64,000 nucleotides of DNA. Source: DAIPKP01 sp964545875 (lineage in GTDB: Bacteria > Synergistota > Synergistia > Synergistales > Aminiphilaceae). This document shows, piece by piece, positions 50,864 through 58,183 of the stretch; the stretch's first letter is position 1; every line of letters begins with the position of its first letter. The notes under the pieces were generated by a model. It saw only the letters and a list, made by a program, of their open reading frames with translations, ran no database searches and had not been told where the DNA came from. The translations under genes and the position numbers were made by a program. The DNA lies in contig CAZJHH010000001.1 in assembly GCA_964545875.1 (NCBI GenBank), positions 434,001-498,000 of the forward strand, given 5' to 3'.

Positions 50864-51438
50864 CACATGTGAACTCCCTTTCTCTGATAATCTGCTTGTG
50901 GAAATTTTTGACCGAAAGAGTTTGGAAGACCCGATACATTTCTTCCATTACTGATTCCATGATACTACGGAAGATCTTTTCTGAAAAGAATCCAAAATAC
51001 TCCCCCGGAGCAGTCCTCTTTTCTGAAGGTTAAAAGATGTTCCCCCCAGGAGCGGAGGTACGTGTCCTATGAGGGTTTTGCATGGTGGATTTTTGTGTTT
51101 CCCGTGATATATGCTTTCATTCAAGGGTATTTGTGTGGTCTTTCAAAAAGATTTTGATGGAAAAGGGCGCATCCGGCCTTGAAGATTTTATTCTTTAGCA
51201 AGCGAGAAGCCCCGAACTTCCGGTTTGCCGTACCGGCGGATAACCTTGAAAAAACGGCGCCCTTTCTCTGCAATTCCCGGGAAAGGGGAGTTTGCCCTCT
51301 TGTGGCGCATCAGCCCTTGCAGCACGTCTTTTCCGGGGTGCTTCGAAAAAGGCATGTTTCATTGCGGAAACCCCCATGTTTATGATACTCTCACTTCCAG
51401 CAGAAAAACTGAAGATTTTTTTAAGGAGGTATGGATTT
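50864..51438 (+). other. 575-base intergenic region ahead of the ferredoxin genes
   Basis: No gene seen on either strand. A possible plus promoter for the ferredoxins reads TTGCGG (51362-51367), 18 bases, TACTCT (51386-51391). Nothing else is recognisable. Confidence 0.35.
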
Positions 51439-51606
51439 ATGGCAGCGGTGGTTGATAAGGATGTCTGTGTTGGCTGCGAAGCCTGCGTAAGCGCTTGTCC
51501 CGTGGAGACCATTTCCATGGTGGACGGCAAAGCCGAAGTGGGCGATGCCTGTGTGGATTGCGGGGCCTGTGTAAGCGCCTGTCCCGTGGAGGCCATCTCT
51601 CTCTAA
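51439..51606 (+). CDS. 2[4Fe-4S] ferredoxin, copy 1
   Basis: A 55-residue clostridial-type ferredoxin with two CxxCxxCxxxCP clusters (CVGCEACVSACP and CVDCGACVSACP). It carries electrons between 2-oxoacid:ferredoxin oxidoreductases and hydrogenase or other acceptors in amino-acid fermentation. ATG at 51439 follows AAGGAGG by 11 bases. It differs from copy 2 at only four residues (9, 24, 35, 47). Confidence 0.93.
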   Translation: MAAVVDKDVCVGCEACVSACPVETISMVDGKAEVGDACVDCGACVSACPVEAISL

Positions 51607-51698
51607 GAATTTTCGGGAATTTCCCGTATATGTTTAGCAAAGCTTTTTTCCTCTTGTGCTGTCCATAAAAGGACGGAGGGTGGAAGGCGTCGTGGTGA

Positions 51699-51747
51699 GG
51701 ATCTCTTATGGAGGAGTTTCCTCTTCGAAAAAAGAGATCCCGGTTTT
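51699..51747 (+). terminator. Terminator between the two ferredoxin genes
   Basis: GGATCTCTT (51699-51707) pairs with AAGAGATCC (51732-51740), with an inner GAGGA/TCCTC stem, followed by CGGTTTTTT. The second gene starts only 25 bp further, so it needs partial readthrough. Confidence 0.65.
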
Positions 51748-51771
51748 TTATTATCGAAGGAGGTATGAACT

Positions 51772-51939
51772 ATGGCAGCGGTAGTTGATAAGGATACTTG
51801 TGTTGGCTGTGAAGCCTGCGTAAGCGCCTGCCCCGTGGAGGCCATTTCCATGGTGGACGGCAAGGCCGAGGTGAACGATGCCTGCGTGGATTGCGGAGCC
51901 TGCGTAAGCACCTGCCCCGTGGAGGCTATCTCTCTGTAG
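51772..51939 (+). CDS. 2[4Fe-4S] ferredoxin, copy 2
   Basis: A 55-residue near-twin of copy 1, with clusters CVGCEACVSACP and CVDCGACVSTCP. ATG at 51772 follows GAAGGAGG by about 9 bases. Tandem duplication is evident from the DNA as well. Having no promoter of its own that I can see, it is probably made by readthrough of the hairpin upstream. Confidence 0.93.
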   Translation: MAAVVDKDTCVGCEACVSACPVEAISMVDGKAEVNDACVDCGACVSTCPVEAISL

Positions 51940-51970
51940 CAGTCTTAAACCGCTCGTATGTTTTGCGTGT

Positions 51971-51999
51971 AAAAGGCGACCCTTTCGGGTCGCTTTTTT
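51971..51999 (+). terminator. Terminator of the ferredoxin genes
   Basis: AAAAGGCGACCC (51971-51982), loop TTTC, GGGTCGCTTTTTTTT. Classical intrinsic terminator. Confidence 0.85.
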
Positions 52000-52002
52000 T
52001 TG

Positions 52003-52031
52003 TTGACTTTTTCGGGATCCTGGCTTACTCT
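52003..52031 (+). promoter_or_regulatory. Promoter of the dtxR-like gene
   Basis: TTGACT (52003-52008), 17 bases, TACTCT (52026-52031). Downstream, TGTTAG-GCCATT-GTAACA at about 52046-52063 is an imperfect palindrome that could serve autoregulation. Confidence 0.5.
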
Positions 52032-52079
52032 TGAAGAGCAAGTATTGTTAGGCCATTGTAACATCACGGGAGGAAAAAC

Positions 52080-52760
52080 ATGAGTGTTTCTTCAAGAGTG
52101 GAAGACTATCTGGAGGCCATTCTGGCCATGGAGATCGAGAAGGGAAAGGCTACGGTAACGGAGCTTGCCCGAAGAGTGAGCGTTTCCAAGGCTACCGTGG
52201 TGGCCACCTGCCGCAAGCTTGTAGATGCGGACATGCTGGAGCATGAGCAGTACGGTGATTTGCGGCTTACCGAAGAGGGGCGCTCCCGGGCTCTCAGGGT
52301 CTACCGGAGGCACGAACATCTTACCTATCTTTTCTCCGAGCTTTTGGGAATCGAGCGATCCCGGGCCCAGGAGATTGCCTGTGTTATGGAGCATGAACTC
52401 GATCAATCCGCAGAACATCGGCTTCTGGGATTAGTGGACTATATCGCCCGGGCTCGCCGGGAGAAGCACCCCTGGGTGCAGGAACTTTCTCAGAGCATGG
52501 AGGCCATGGAGCAGAAAGAAGAACTCTGTTTCCCCCTTATGCTGACGCATCCGGGACAGACCTACCGGGTCATGAGGGTCACCGCGGAACAGGAGCAGCG
52601 TCTTGCCCTGGCGGAGCAGGGAGTGTATCCCGGTTCCATGTTGGAATATCTTCGTCGCAATGAAGATGCGGAGAATCTTTCTCTGGATGTTTCCGTGCAC
52701 GAGCGTCCTTTTTCTCTGGATCGAGAGCAGGCTGTCTCCATATGGGTGGAGGAGGTGTGA
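52080..52760 (+). CDS. DtxR/MntR family metal-dependent regulator
   Basis: A 226-residue regulator: winged helix (KATVTELARRVSVSKATVVA, residues ~20-39), the metal-binding dimerisation domain (AQEIACVMEHELDQSAEHRL) and a C-terminal SH3/FeoA-like domain (LALAEQGVYPGSMLEYLRR). With Fe2+ or Mn2+ bound it should repress uptake genes. It is coupled to a feoA gene 3 bp downstream and faces the minus-strand feo cluster, whose promoters carry TTAG...CTAA palindromes of the general DtxR type. Whether iron or manganese is the co-repressor is not settled by sequence. Confidence 0.88.
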   Translation: MSVSSRVEDYLEAILAMEIEKGKATVTELARRVSVSKATVVATCRKLVDADMLEHEQYGDLRLTEEGRSRALRVYRRHEHLTYLFSELLGIERSRAQEIACVMEHELDQSAEHRLLGLVDYIARARREKHPWVQELSQSMEAMEQKEELCFPLMLTHPGQTYRVMRVTAEQEQRLALAEQGVYPGSMLEYLRRNEDAENLSLDVSVHERPFSLDREQAVSIWVEEV

Positions 52761-52763
52761 TCC

Positions 52764-53000
52764 ATGTTTCCTCTCTGTTTTGCCGAAGAAGGAACGGAAG
52801 TGAAAGTTTTGCGCCTTGCCGGAGGAGAATGCATGCATCGAAGGCTGGCGGATATGGGTATCATCCCCGGGGTGGTGCTCCGGGTTCTCCGGGGCGGCGG
52901 CGCCGAGGGCCCTGCCATGGTGGCCCTGGGAGAGAGCCGCTTTGCCCTGGGACATGGCATGGCCAACAGAATCTTCGTTACCCATAAGGATGTGGCCTAG
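52764..53000 (+). CDS. feoA: FeoA-domain protein (regulator-linked)
   Basis: A 78-residue FeoA: LRLAGGECMHRRLADMGIIP followed by GVVLRVLRGG is the family core (SH3-like fold). FeoA proteins assist FeoB in ferrous iron import. It starts 3 bp after the DtxR-like gene behind GGAGGTG, so it is translationally coupled to the regulator and not to FeoB. It ends just before the perfect palindrome at 53021. Confidence 0.88.
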   Translation: MFPLCFAEEGTEVKVLRLAGGECMHRRLADMGIIPGVVLRVLRGGGAEGPAMVALGESRFALGHGMANRIFVTHKDVA

Positions 53001-53020
53001 CCGAAAGCCGGAAAAAAATG

Positions 53021-53080
53021 GGAAAACGAATAAAAGGATCTCCCCTCTTTAAAGAGGGGAGATCCTTTTATTCGTTTTCC
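53021..53080 (+). terminator. Perfect 60-bp palindrome between convergent feo genes
   Basis: Bases 53021-53050 and 53051-53080 are exact reverse complements. The stem of each transcript ends in a T-rich arm (CCTTTTATTCGTTTTCC), so it can terminate both strands. On the minus strand the last ten codons and the stop of the FeoA-like gene at 53049 lie within it. Confidence 0.8.
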
Positions 53081-53510
53081 ATGACGAGATTTTCAGGAAA
53101 TTTTTCAAAAACGGGGGTAAGATCGAAGGATGTTGTTTACGTAAAAACGCCGGAGAGTGTACTTTCTTCAGAGGACATACAAGAATTTTCAGTGTCTCCT
53201 CCCGGGAGAGCTCCGTTTCGAGAAGGTCGCAGCAGATATGACACCCTCCGCTGACAGAGACAAAGCTTTTTCCTGCAGAAGGCACTCTTTCGATGCAATC
53301 CCCCGGCAGGAGCCCCTTATTCGTCATGTTTCGTTTGAATTGCTGGTTTCCCTCGATGCGCACGATAAGAGCGCCGCTCCCCGGAGGAAGGTCCGCCAGC
53401 CTGCAGAAGCCCGAAGGAGTTTTACGTGCCAGAAGCCCCGCCTCTCGAGCTTCCCGGGCCGTGGGAGAGCAGGAAGGAGAGGATACGGTTTCTCCGAAGG
53501 CGTAGATCAT
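53049..53510 (-). CDS. FeoA-like protein with extended tails
   Basis: A 153-residue protein, twice the usual FeoA length. The FeoA core is RLADLPPGSGALIVRIEG followed by NMTNKGLLPGDCIERVP (residues ~37-80), then VSVSGGCHICCDLLETE with a Cys-rich CHICC. The N-terminal 35 residues and the basic C-terminal 50 match nothing I know. ATG at 53510 overlaps the stop of the preceding feoA gene (ATGA) and follows AGGAGG. It may act as a metal-sensing FeoA, given its extra Cys. The stop is at the centre of the 60-bp palindrome. Confidence 0.7.
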   Translation of the reverse strand: MIYAFGETVSSPSCSPTAREAREAGLLARKTPSGFCRLADLPPGSGALIVRIEGNQQFKRNMTNKGLLPGDCIERVPSAGKSFVSVSGGCHICCDLLETELSREETLKILVCPLKKVHSPAFLRKQHPSILPPFLKNFLKISSWKTNKRISPL

Positions 53511-53746
53511 GGACGCCGATCCTCCTTCCAGGGAAGCACGTGTATCTTCGTGTCCCAAGGGTGCTCCAGGATGAGGCTGCCTCTTTCGCAGCCAAGAATC
53601 GTATTATGGCAGGTCTTTCTGCGTACGGTGATTCGGGATCCCGGGAGAAGCCCCAGTTCCCGAAGCCGCTGGGCCGAGGGGGCGTGTCGGGAGAGGCGGA
53701 GTATTTCCACGGTTTTTCCTTCTGCAACGTCTCTCAGGGTGCACAT
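53507..53746 (-). CDS. feoA: FeoA-domain protein
   Basis: A 79-residue FeoA: CTLRDVAEGKTVEILRLSRH followed by RLRELGLLPGSRITVRRK and GCERGSLILEHPWDTKIHV. It is second to last in the minus-strand feo cluster, separated from the DUF4198 gene by the hairpin at 53788-53819. ATG at 53746 follows AAAGGAG by 9 bases. Confidence 0.88.
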   Translation of the reverse strand: MCTLRDVAEGKTVEILRLSRHAPSAQRLRELGLLPGSRITVRRKTCHNTILGCERGSLILEHPWDTKIHVLPWKEDRRP

Positions 53747-53787
53747 GTTTTTCGCTCCTTTCATCGACATCTCTTTGAAGATTGATA

Positions 53788-53819
53788 AAGCCGGCAAAAG
53801 AACGTTCCTTTGCCGGCTT
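53788..53819 (-). terminator. Hairpin between the DUF4198 and feoA genes of the feo cluster
   Basis: AAGCCGGCAAA (53788-53798) pairs with TTTGCCGGCTT (53809-53819); the centre GAACGTTC is itself palindromic and one pair is mismatched. On the minus strand only TATCAATCTT follows, so termination would be partial. Confidence 0.55.
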
Positions 53820-53847
53820 GTCGAGGGGTGTATAAATATAGAGGTGG

Positions 53848-54657
53848 TTACATGTCTCGAACCTGAACCCAGATGACCGCATCCTGGGAAAGTTCCTTGC
53901 CCTTGTATTCCGTCTGGGGCCCTACGCCGAGAGCGGCAAATCCCCACCATCCCGCTTTTGGCAGGGCGTAGACGAAGGTGCCGTTGGCGTCGGCCTTGAT
54001 GGTCTGGGTGACGAAGCAATCCTGAGGAGCCTCCACAGCGGCTTTCTCCTCGAAGCGGTCCTTTTCCTGGTTGGGGAGATGGTTCAGATACTCCACTTCC
54101 ACCTCGGCGAAGGGCACGGGCTTCCCGTCGCAGCAAACCACGCCGGAGAAGACGTTCCCCGTCCAGAGGCCGTAGGGTTTCGCCAGGGGCATGATCTCCG
54201 CGGGAAGCCCCATGAGAGCGTCCCAATCCGTGGGAAGTCCCGCTACGTTCACGATCATCTTGGTGAACTGCTGCATGTAGGCCCCTTCGGATTCCTCGAA
54301 GTATACCGCCGGAGCGAGGCAGAAGACGAAATCGCCCATGCCCTTCAGGCGGTATTCCGACTCATAGGCCTTGCCGGTATTGGTGAGGCTGGTCCACATG
54401 ATGGGTTTCATGGTTTCCAGAAGGTCCGTCTTGTTGCCCTTGTTCACCACGAAGAACTGCTGAGGGGTTCCCATATCCATGGTATGCCCCGCCTCGAAGG
54501 GATGGGTGAAGATCATCTCCAGGGGAATGGTGCCTCCCTTTTCGAGGGCCGATTCGGGGGTATAGATCGTCTGAAAATGGGCCAGCCCGGGAGCTGCGGA
54601 GAAAGCGAGAAGGGCGCCGACGCAAAGGCAAAGACGAATCAATCTTTTGTTATTCAT
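53848..54657 (-). CDS. Periplasmic DUF4198-family protein of the feo cluster
   Basis: A 269-residue exported protein. The signal peptide (RLIRLCLCVGALLAFSAAPG, then LA) leaves a mature N-terminus HFQTIYTP, so it begins with His as in the DUF4198 protein at 28633. An Ig-like C-terminal domain (GVVCCDGKPVPFAEVEVEYL, TFVYALPKAGWWGFAALG) carries a Cys-Cys pair. MIFTHPFEAGHTMDMGTP offers His and Met ligands. Related proteins lie beside metal and cobalamin uptake genes. In this cluster it probably binds Fe2+ or another metal in the periplasm for FeoB; that is inference. Confidence 0.78.
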   Translation of the reverse strand: MNNKRLIRLCLCVGALLAFSAAPGLAHFQTIYTPESALEKGGTIPLEMIFTHPFEAGHTMDMGTPQQFFVVNKGNKTDLLETMKPIMWTSLTNTGKAYESEYRLKGMGDFVFCLAPAVYFEESEGAYMQQFTKMIVNVAGLPTDWDALMGLPAEIMPLAKPYGLWTGNVFSGVVCCDGKPVPFAEVEVEYLNHLPNQEKDRFEEKAAVEAPQDCFVTQTIKADANGTFVYALPKAGWWGFAALGVGPQTEYKGKELSQDAVIWVQVRDM

Positions 54658-54774
54658 ACATATCCTCTCCTTTTATGTTTTGTGAGGGTGTTTTCGTGTT
54701 TCCTGCCTGAAAGATGTTCGGAATTCCATAATTTCGAGTAGCCTTGTCTGTCGGGTTTCCGAAGCGAAAACTTC

Positions 54775-55104
54775 CTAAAAGACGTCCTCTCCCTTGATCT
54801 CGATAGAATGTCCCGGGCCCGCATCGAAGAGAACCACGTAGGGTACTTCGGGGATGTCGAAGATGAAGGTGGAATCATCCCCCATGGCCCCTTCGATGAG
54901 AACGTTTCTTTCGGCGTCCAGAATCTTTACGCTCACGCCTGCGGCGGAAGAGCCGTCGGAAAAGCCCCCCTCACACGTGGCGGTGCCGTCCATATTGTCG
55001 TAGCACGAGCAGAGCGGGGTGTGGGCGAAGGCAGCGGTGCCGCAAACCATCATTCCCAGGGCGAGAACCAGGGCGAAACCTTTACGAAAAATGGCGCTGT
55101 TCAT
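54775..55104 (-). CDS. Small exported Cys/His protein of the feo cluster
   Basis: A 109-residue protein with a signal peptide (MNSAIFRKGFALVLALGMMV ... TAAFA) and the mature start HTPLCSCYDNMDGTATCEGG. The mature part has three Cys, then a transthyretin-like beta domain (GVSVKILDAERNVLIEGAMG). I do not recognise a named family. ATG at 55104 follows AAGGAGG. It lies 108 bp after feoB and 117 bp before the DUF4198 gene on the same strand, suggesting a role in periplasmic metal handling. Confidence 0.7.
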   Translation of the reverse strand: MNSAIFRKGFALVLALGMMVCGTAAFAHTPLCSCYDNMDGTATCEGGFSDGSSAAGVSVKILDAERNVLIEGAMGDDSTFIFDIPEVPYVVLFDAGPGHSIEIKGEDVF

Positions 55105-55212
55105 GAATTTCTTCCTCCTTATTGCGGTTATCGATCCCGTCCCTGCGGGACGTTTCAACGGATCGTGGGAGCATGAGAACGGGGGCTACCGAAAAGTACT
55201 GCCGAAAAATCA

Positions 55213-57708
55213 TCACCTTCCTTCCATGCCATACGCATTTTTATGTTCTCGGGGCTCTATGCGGGAAAGAACCAAAGCTCCTGCAAGGGCGAGGGCGTAA
55301 AAGATTCCCATGGCCTGAAGCCCCGTAACCTGAAAGAGACTTCCCAGAGTGAAAATTCCCGAGGCGAAAAGAAAACCGAGACAGATGGGAAAGAGAAGCG
55401 AAAGAAGCATCCACCGGGTTCCCTTCTTTCCCGCCTCCAGGCGTACCATGATGAGAGTTGCGATGCAGGGAGGATAGAGGGCCATGAAGATCATCAGAGC
55501 GAGAGCGTGAAGCTGGGTGAATCCCTTGGCCTGGCTTTCCATGCGCTCTTCCAGGGCAGCTCCTTCCTGCCCCTCTTCGGGCTGATAGAGCGCTCCCAGG
55601 GTGGCCACGGTATTTTCCTTCGCCGCCAGAGCGCTGAGAAGAGAGACGTTCACTTTCCAGTCGAATCCGGCCCAACGGGTGATGGGTTCCAGGGATATGC
55701 CCAGGCGCCCCAGAAGGCTGGAGGAGATAACCTTCTCTTTGTAAGAGCGCTGCAGGGTTCCCCGCTCGCTCAGCAGAGTCTTGAAAGCTCCCTGTACCGC
55801 CTTGGCGTCCTTGTCGCGCCCCGGCAGAAGAACGGCGAAAAAGTCCGGATCCTGTTTTTTGTATTCCTCCAGAAAGGCTTTCTTTTCTTCCTTGGAACTC
55901 ACTTGTTTGATGCCGTTCTGATAGCTATCCCAGTAGGTGATGAGGGCGTCTATGGCTCTCGAATCCTCCGTAAAGGGTTTTCCTGCGGGATTTCCGGCTA
56001 TTTCCTGCAGAAAGGCGTTTTTCAGGGTTCTCTCCTGATCCTCGAAGCTTTGCCGCACTCCTCCGGAAAGACCGGGAAAGCTGGTGAGTCCGTAGATGAC
56101 GATGGCCACCAGCATGATGATGGTGCCCACTTTTTTGACGAAGAGCCAGGTGCGCTCCACCGTGCGGGTTCCCACGCCGAAAAAGGTGGGAAGGTGGTAG
56201 GGGGGCATCTCCATGACGAAGGGGGAGCGCTCCTTGGAGCGGAGCACCGTAAGGGTAAGAATCTTTGCCGCCATGAGGGCCACGATGATGGTGATGGTGG
56301 AGATGAAGAACATGGCGAACCCCTTGTGATCCGCGAAGTAGACGTTTACCAACAGGGTGTAGAGGGGGATCTTGGCCATGCAGTTCATGAGGGGTACCAC
56401 AAGAATGGTGGCGAGCCGGGCCTGTTCGTCCGAAATAACCCGGGTGGCCATAACTCCCGGCACAGCACAGCCTCCCACGAAAACCCCTCCGAGAATGAGG
56501 GGGAGGGTGGATTGACCGTGAAGACCGAATTTCCGGAAAAGCCGATCCAGAATGAAGGCCATGCGAGGCATGTATCCCGAATCTTCCAGAATCGCGATGC
56601 AGGCGAAGAGAATGAGAAAGATGGGCACGTAATTCAGCACCGAAAGCACCGCATCCACCACGCTCAACGTGAGAGCCCGGAGAAGAGGTTCCGAGTAGAA
56701 ATGTGCCGGAGGAAGAAGGGATGCCACCCAGGAGCGAAACCCCGCAAGGTAGGGCCAGGTGTAGGCGGTAAGCTCGTACCCCTTGACGATGGCAAGCTCG
56801 TACAGCAGATAGATAACGCCCGCAAGCCAGAAAAGGCTGAGCCCCCTATTCAGTACCACCGAATCGATCCGGTCCGTCAGGGTCTTCGTGGTGCTCTTCG
56901 TAGCCACCACGCATCCTTCCGCAAGCTCCTTTGCCGCAAGATGTCGTGAAAAAGCGATATGTCCTTCGGGGTCTTCGTCGTGTTCTTTGCGAAAATCCTC
57001 CGCCAGAGAATTTGCGAGTTGACGAACCTCTTCTCCCGCCTCTCCCCGGCGGGCAAGCTCCGCAAGCAGCGTTTCGTCTTGCTCCAAGAGCTTCACGGCG
57101 CTCCAGCGAAGGGGAAAGATCCAGTCAGGACACGCTCGTTCCAGTTTTTCCTGAATGCGAAGGATAAAGGGTTCCAGGGTGCCGTAGGGAATAATGCGGG
57201 GCTCCGGAGCCCGGAGGGTTTTCAGAATCCGGCGAAGTTCGCGCTTTCCTTTGCCCTGGCTCGCTACGGAGGTGACCACGGGAACTCCCAGGCGTTCTCC
57301 CAGAATCTTGGGGTCCACCTGAACTCCCCGGGCATCCGCCACGTCGGTCATGTTGAGATTCAGCACCACCGGGGCGCCCATTTCCAGAAGCTGAAGGGTG
57401 AGATAGAGGTGGCGCTTGATGTTCGAGGTATCTACCACGTTTACCACGAGATGGGGTTTCTGATACAGGATGAAATTCCGGGCTACCCGCTCCTCGTTGG
57501 AGAAAGAGGAGAGCCCGTAGGTGCCGGGGAGATCCGCCACCCGGATGCGCTTTCCCTCGGAGGAGATGATTCCCTCCTTGATATCCACGGTAACCCCCGG
57601 ATAGTTGGCCACATGCTGCCTTCCTCCGGTGATCATGTTGAAAACCGTGGATTTACCGCAGTTCGGCTGTCCCGCCAGGGCTACTACGAGTTCTCCGGAA
57701 CCTGCCAT
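55213..57708 (-). CDS. feoB: Ferrous iron transporter FeoB
   Basis: An 831-residue FeoB. The N-terminal GTPase has GQPNCGKST (G1, residues 13-21), VTVDIKEG (switch), DLPGTYGLSSFS (G3) and NLNMTDVAD (G4), then a GDI-like helical linker and the membrane domain with the Gate motifs (FVGGCAVPGVMATRVI, VSLLSALAAKENTVATLGAL). It imports Fe2+ into the cytoplasm. A 140-residue insertion (about 600-740) lies between membrane parts. ATG at 57708 overlaps the feoA stop (TAATG). The operon promoter carries a DtxR-like palindrome. Confidence 0.95.
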   Translation of the reverse strand: MAGSGELVVALAGQPNCGKSTVFNMITGGRQHVANYPGVTVDIKEGIISSEGKRIRVADLPGTYGLSSFSNEERVARNFILYQKPHLVVNVVDTSNIKRHLYLTLQLLEMGAPVVLNLNMTDVADARGVQVDPKILGERLGVPVVTSVASQGKGKRELRRILKTLRAPEPRIIPYGTLEPFILRIQEKLERACPDWIFPLRWSAVKLLEQDETLLAELARRGEAGEEVRQLANSLAEDFRKEHDEDPEGHIAFSRHLAAKELAEGCVVATKSTTKTLTDRIDSVVLNRGLSLFWLAGVIYLLYELAIVKGYELTAYTWPYLAGFRSWVASLLPPAHFYSEPLLRALTLSVVDAVLSVLNYVPIFLILFACIAILEDSGYMPRMAFILDRLFRKFGLHGQSTLPLILGGVFVGGCAVPGVMATRVISDEQARLATILVVPLMNCMAKIPLYTLLVNVYFADHKGFAMFFISTITIIVALMAAKILTLTVLRSKERSPFVMEMPPYHLPTFFGVGTRTVERTWLFVKKVGTIIMLVAIVIYGLTSFPGLSGGVRQSFEDQERTLKNAFLQEIAGNPAGKPFTEDSRAIDALITYWDSYQNGIKQVSSKEEKKAFLEEYKKQDPDFFAVLLPGRDKDAKAVQGAFKTLLSERGTLQRSYKEKVISSSLLGRLGISLEPITRWAGFDWKVNVSLLSALAAKENTVATLGALYQPEEGQEGAALEERMESQAKGFTQLHALALMIFMALYPPCIATLIMVRLEAGKKGTRWMLLSLLFPICLGFLFASGIFTLGSLFQVTGLQAMGIFYALALAGALVLSRIEPREHKNAYGMEGR

Positions 57709-57929
57709 TATTCCGCCACCTCCACGCAATGAGCCTCTTCGTGACGGATGCTTACGAAGTTGCTTTCCACAAGGAACTCCACGGGATCCTTGAGGGGGGA
57801 GCATCGGAGAACCTTCACTTCCACGCCGGGAAAGAAACCGAAATCCCGCAACCGCTGACTGATCATCCCTCGAGCATGTACTTTTTTGACAAAAGCTTTC
57901 GTTCCGGGGGAAAGTTCGTTGAGACGCAT
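57708..57929 (-). CDS. feoA: FeoA, first gene of the feoAB operon
   Basis: A 73-residue FeoA with MRLNELSPGTKAFVKKVHAR followed by RLRDFGFFPGVEVKVLRCSP. It assists FeoB directly, since its stop overlaps the feoB start. It is read from the promoter at 58025-57997, and the operator at 57961-57989 lies in its leader. Start ATG at 57929 follows AGAGGTGG. Confidence 0.93.
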   Translation of the reverse strand: MRLNELSPGTKAFVKKVHARGMISQRLRDFGFFPGVEVKVLRCSPLKDPVEFLVESNFVSIRHEEAHCVEVAE

Positions 57930-57960
57930 GCAGATTCCACCTCTTTTTTAAGAAGAAAGT

Positions 57961-57989
57961 GTTAGTTTTGTTTTATAAACAAAACTAAC
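57961..57989 (-). promoter_or_regulatory. feo operator: 13-bp inverted repeat
   Basis: GTTAGTTTTGTTT (57961-57973), TAT, AAACAAAACTAAC (57977-57989): exact arms. It lies at about +1 to +29 of the feoA transcript. TTAGTTT...AAACTAA resembles DtxR/MntR-family sites, and a DtxR-like gene lies 5 kb away, so iron-dependent repression is likely. Confidence 0.7.
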
Positions 57990-57996
57990 GAGTGGA

Positions 57997-58025
57997 ATGT
58001 TAGCTCAGATAAACAAGCTTGTCAA
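57997..58025 (-). promoter_or_regulatory. feoAB promoter
   Basis: Minus strand: TTGACA (58025-58020), 17 bases, TAACAT (58002-57997). Start of transcription near 57990, immediately before the operator. Confidence 0.7.
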
Positions 58026-58116
58026 GGAAAAGAAAGAGCTTCTGTGTTTCGGAATGGGAGACGTTTCGCCCTTGCATTATCATGGAACATGCATAAAGCA
58101 TGTCTTGTACATGTTC

Positions 58117-58135
58117 TTGTAGTCTACCTAAAGGC
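58117..58135 (-). promoter_or_regulatory. DtxR-like motif upstream of feoA
   Basis: On the minus strand TTTAGGTAGACTACAAGAA, nearly identical to TTTAGTTAGACTACAAAAA at the DUF4198 promoter (29581). It lies about 200 bp ahead of feoA. No -35 is obvious here, so it may be a distal operator or the remnant of a second promoter. Confidence 0.45.
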
Positions 58136-58183
58136 GGGCGGGATCGTGAGGGGATGATCGCGTTTCGGTTATGTCATTTTGCA

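Noticed and set aside
53049..53510. A frameshift truncating the FeoA-like gene
   Set aside because: Without orthologues I cannot show a displaced C-terminus; the start, ribosome site and FeoA core are normal, so it is kept as an intact gene.
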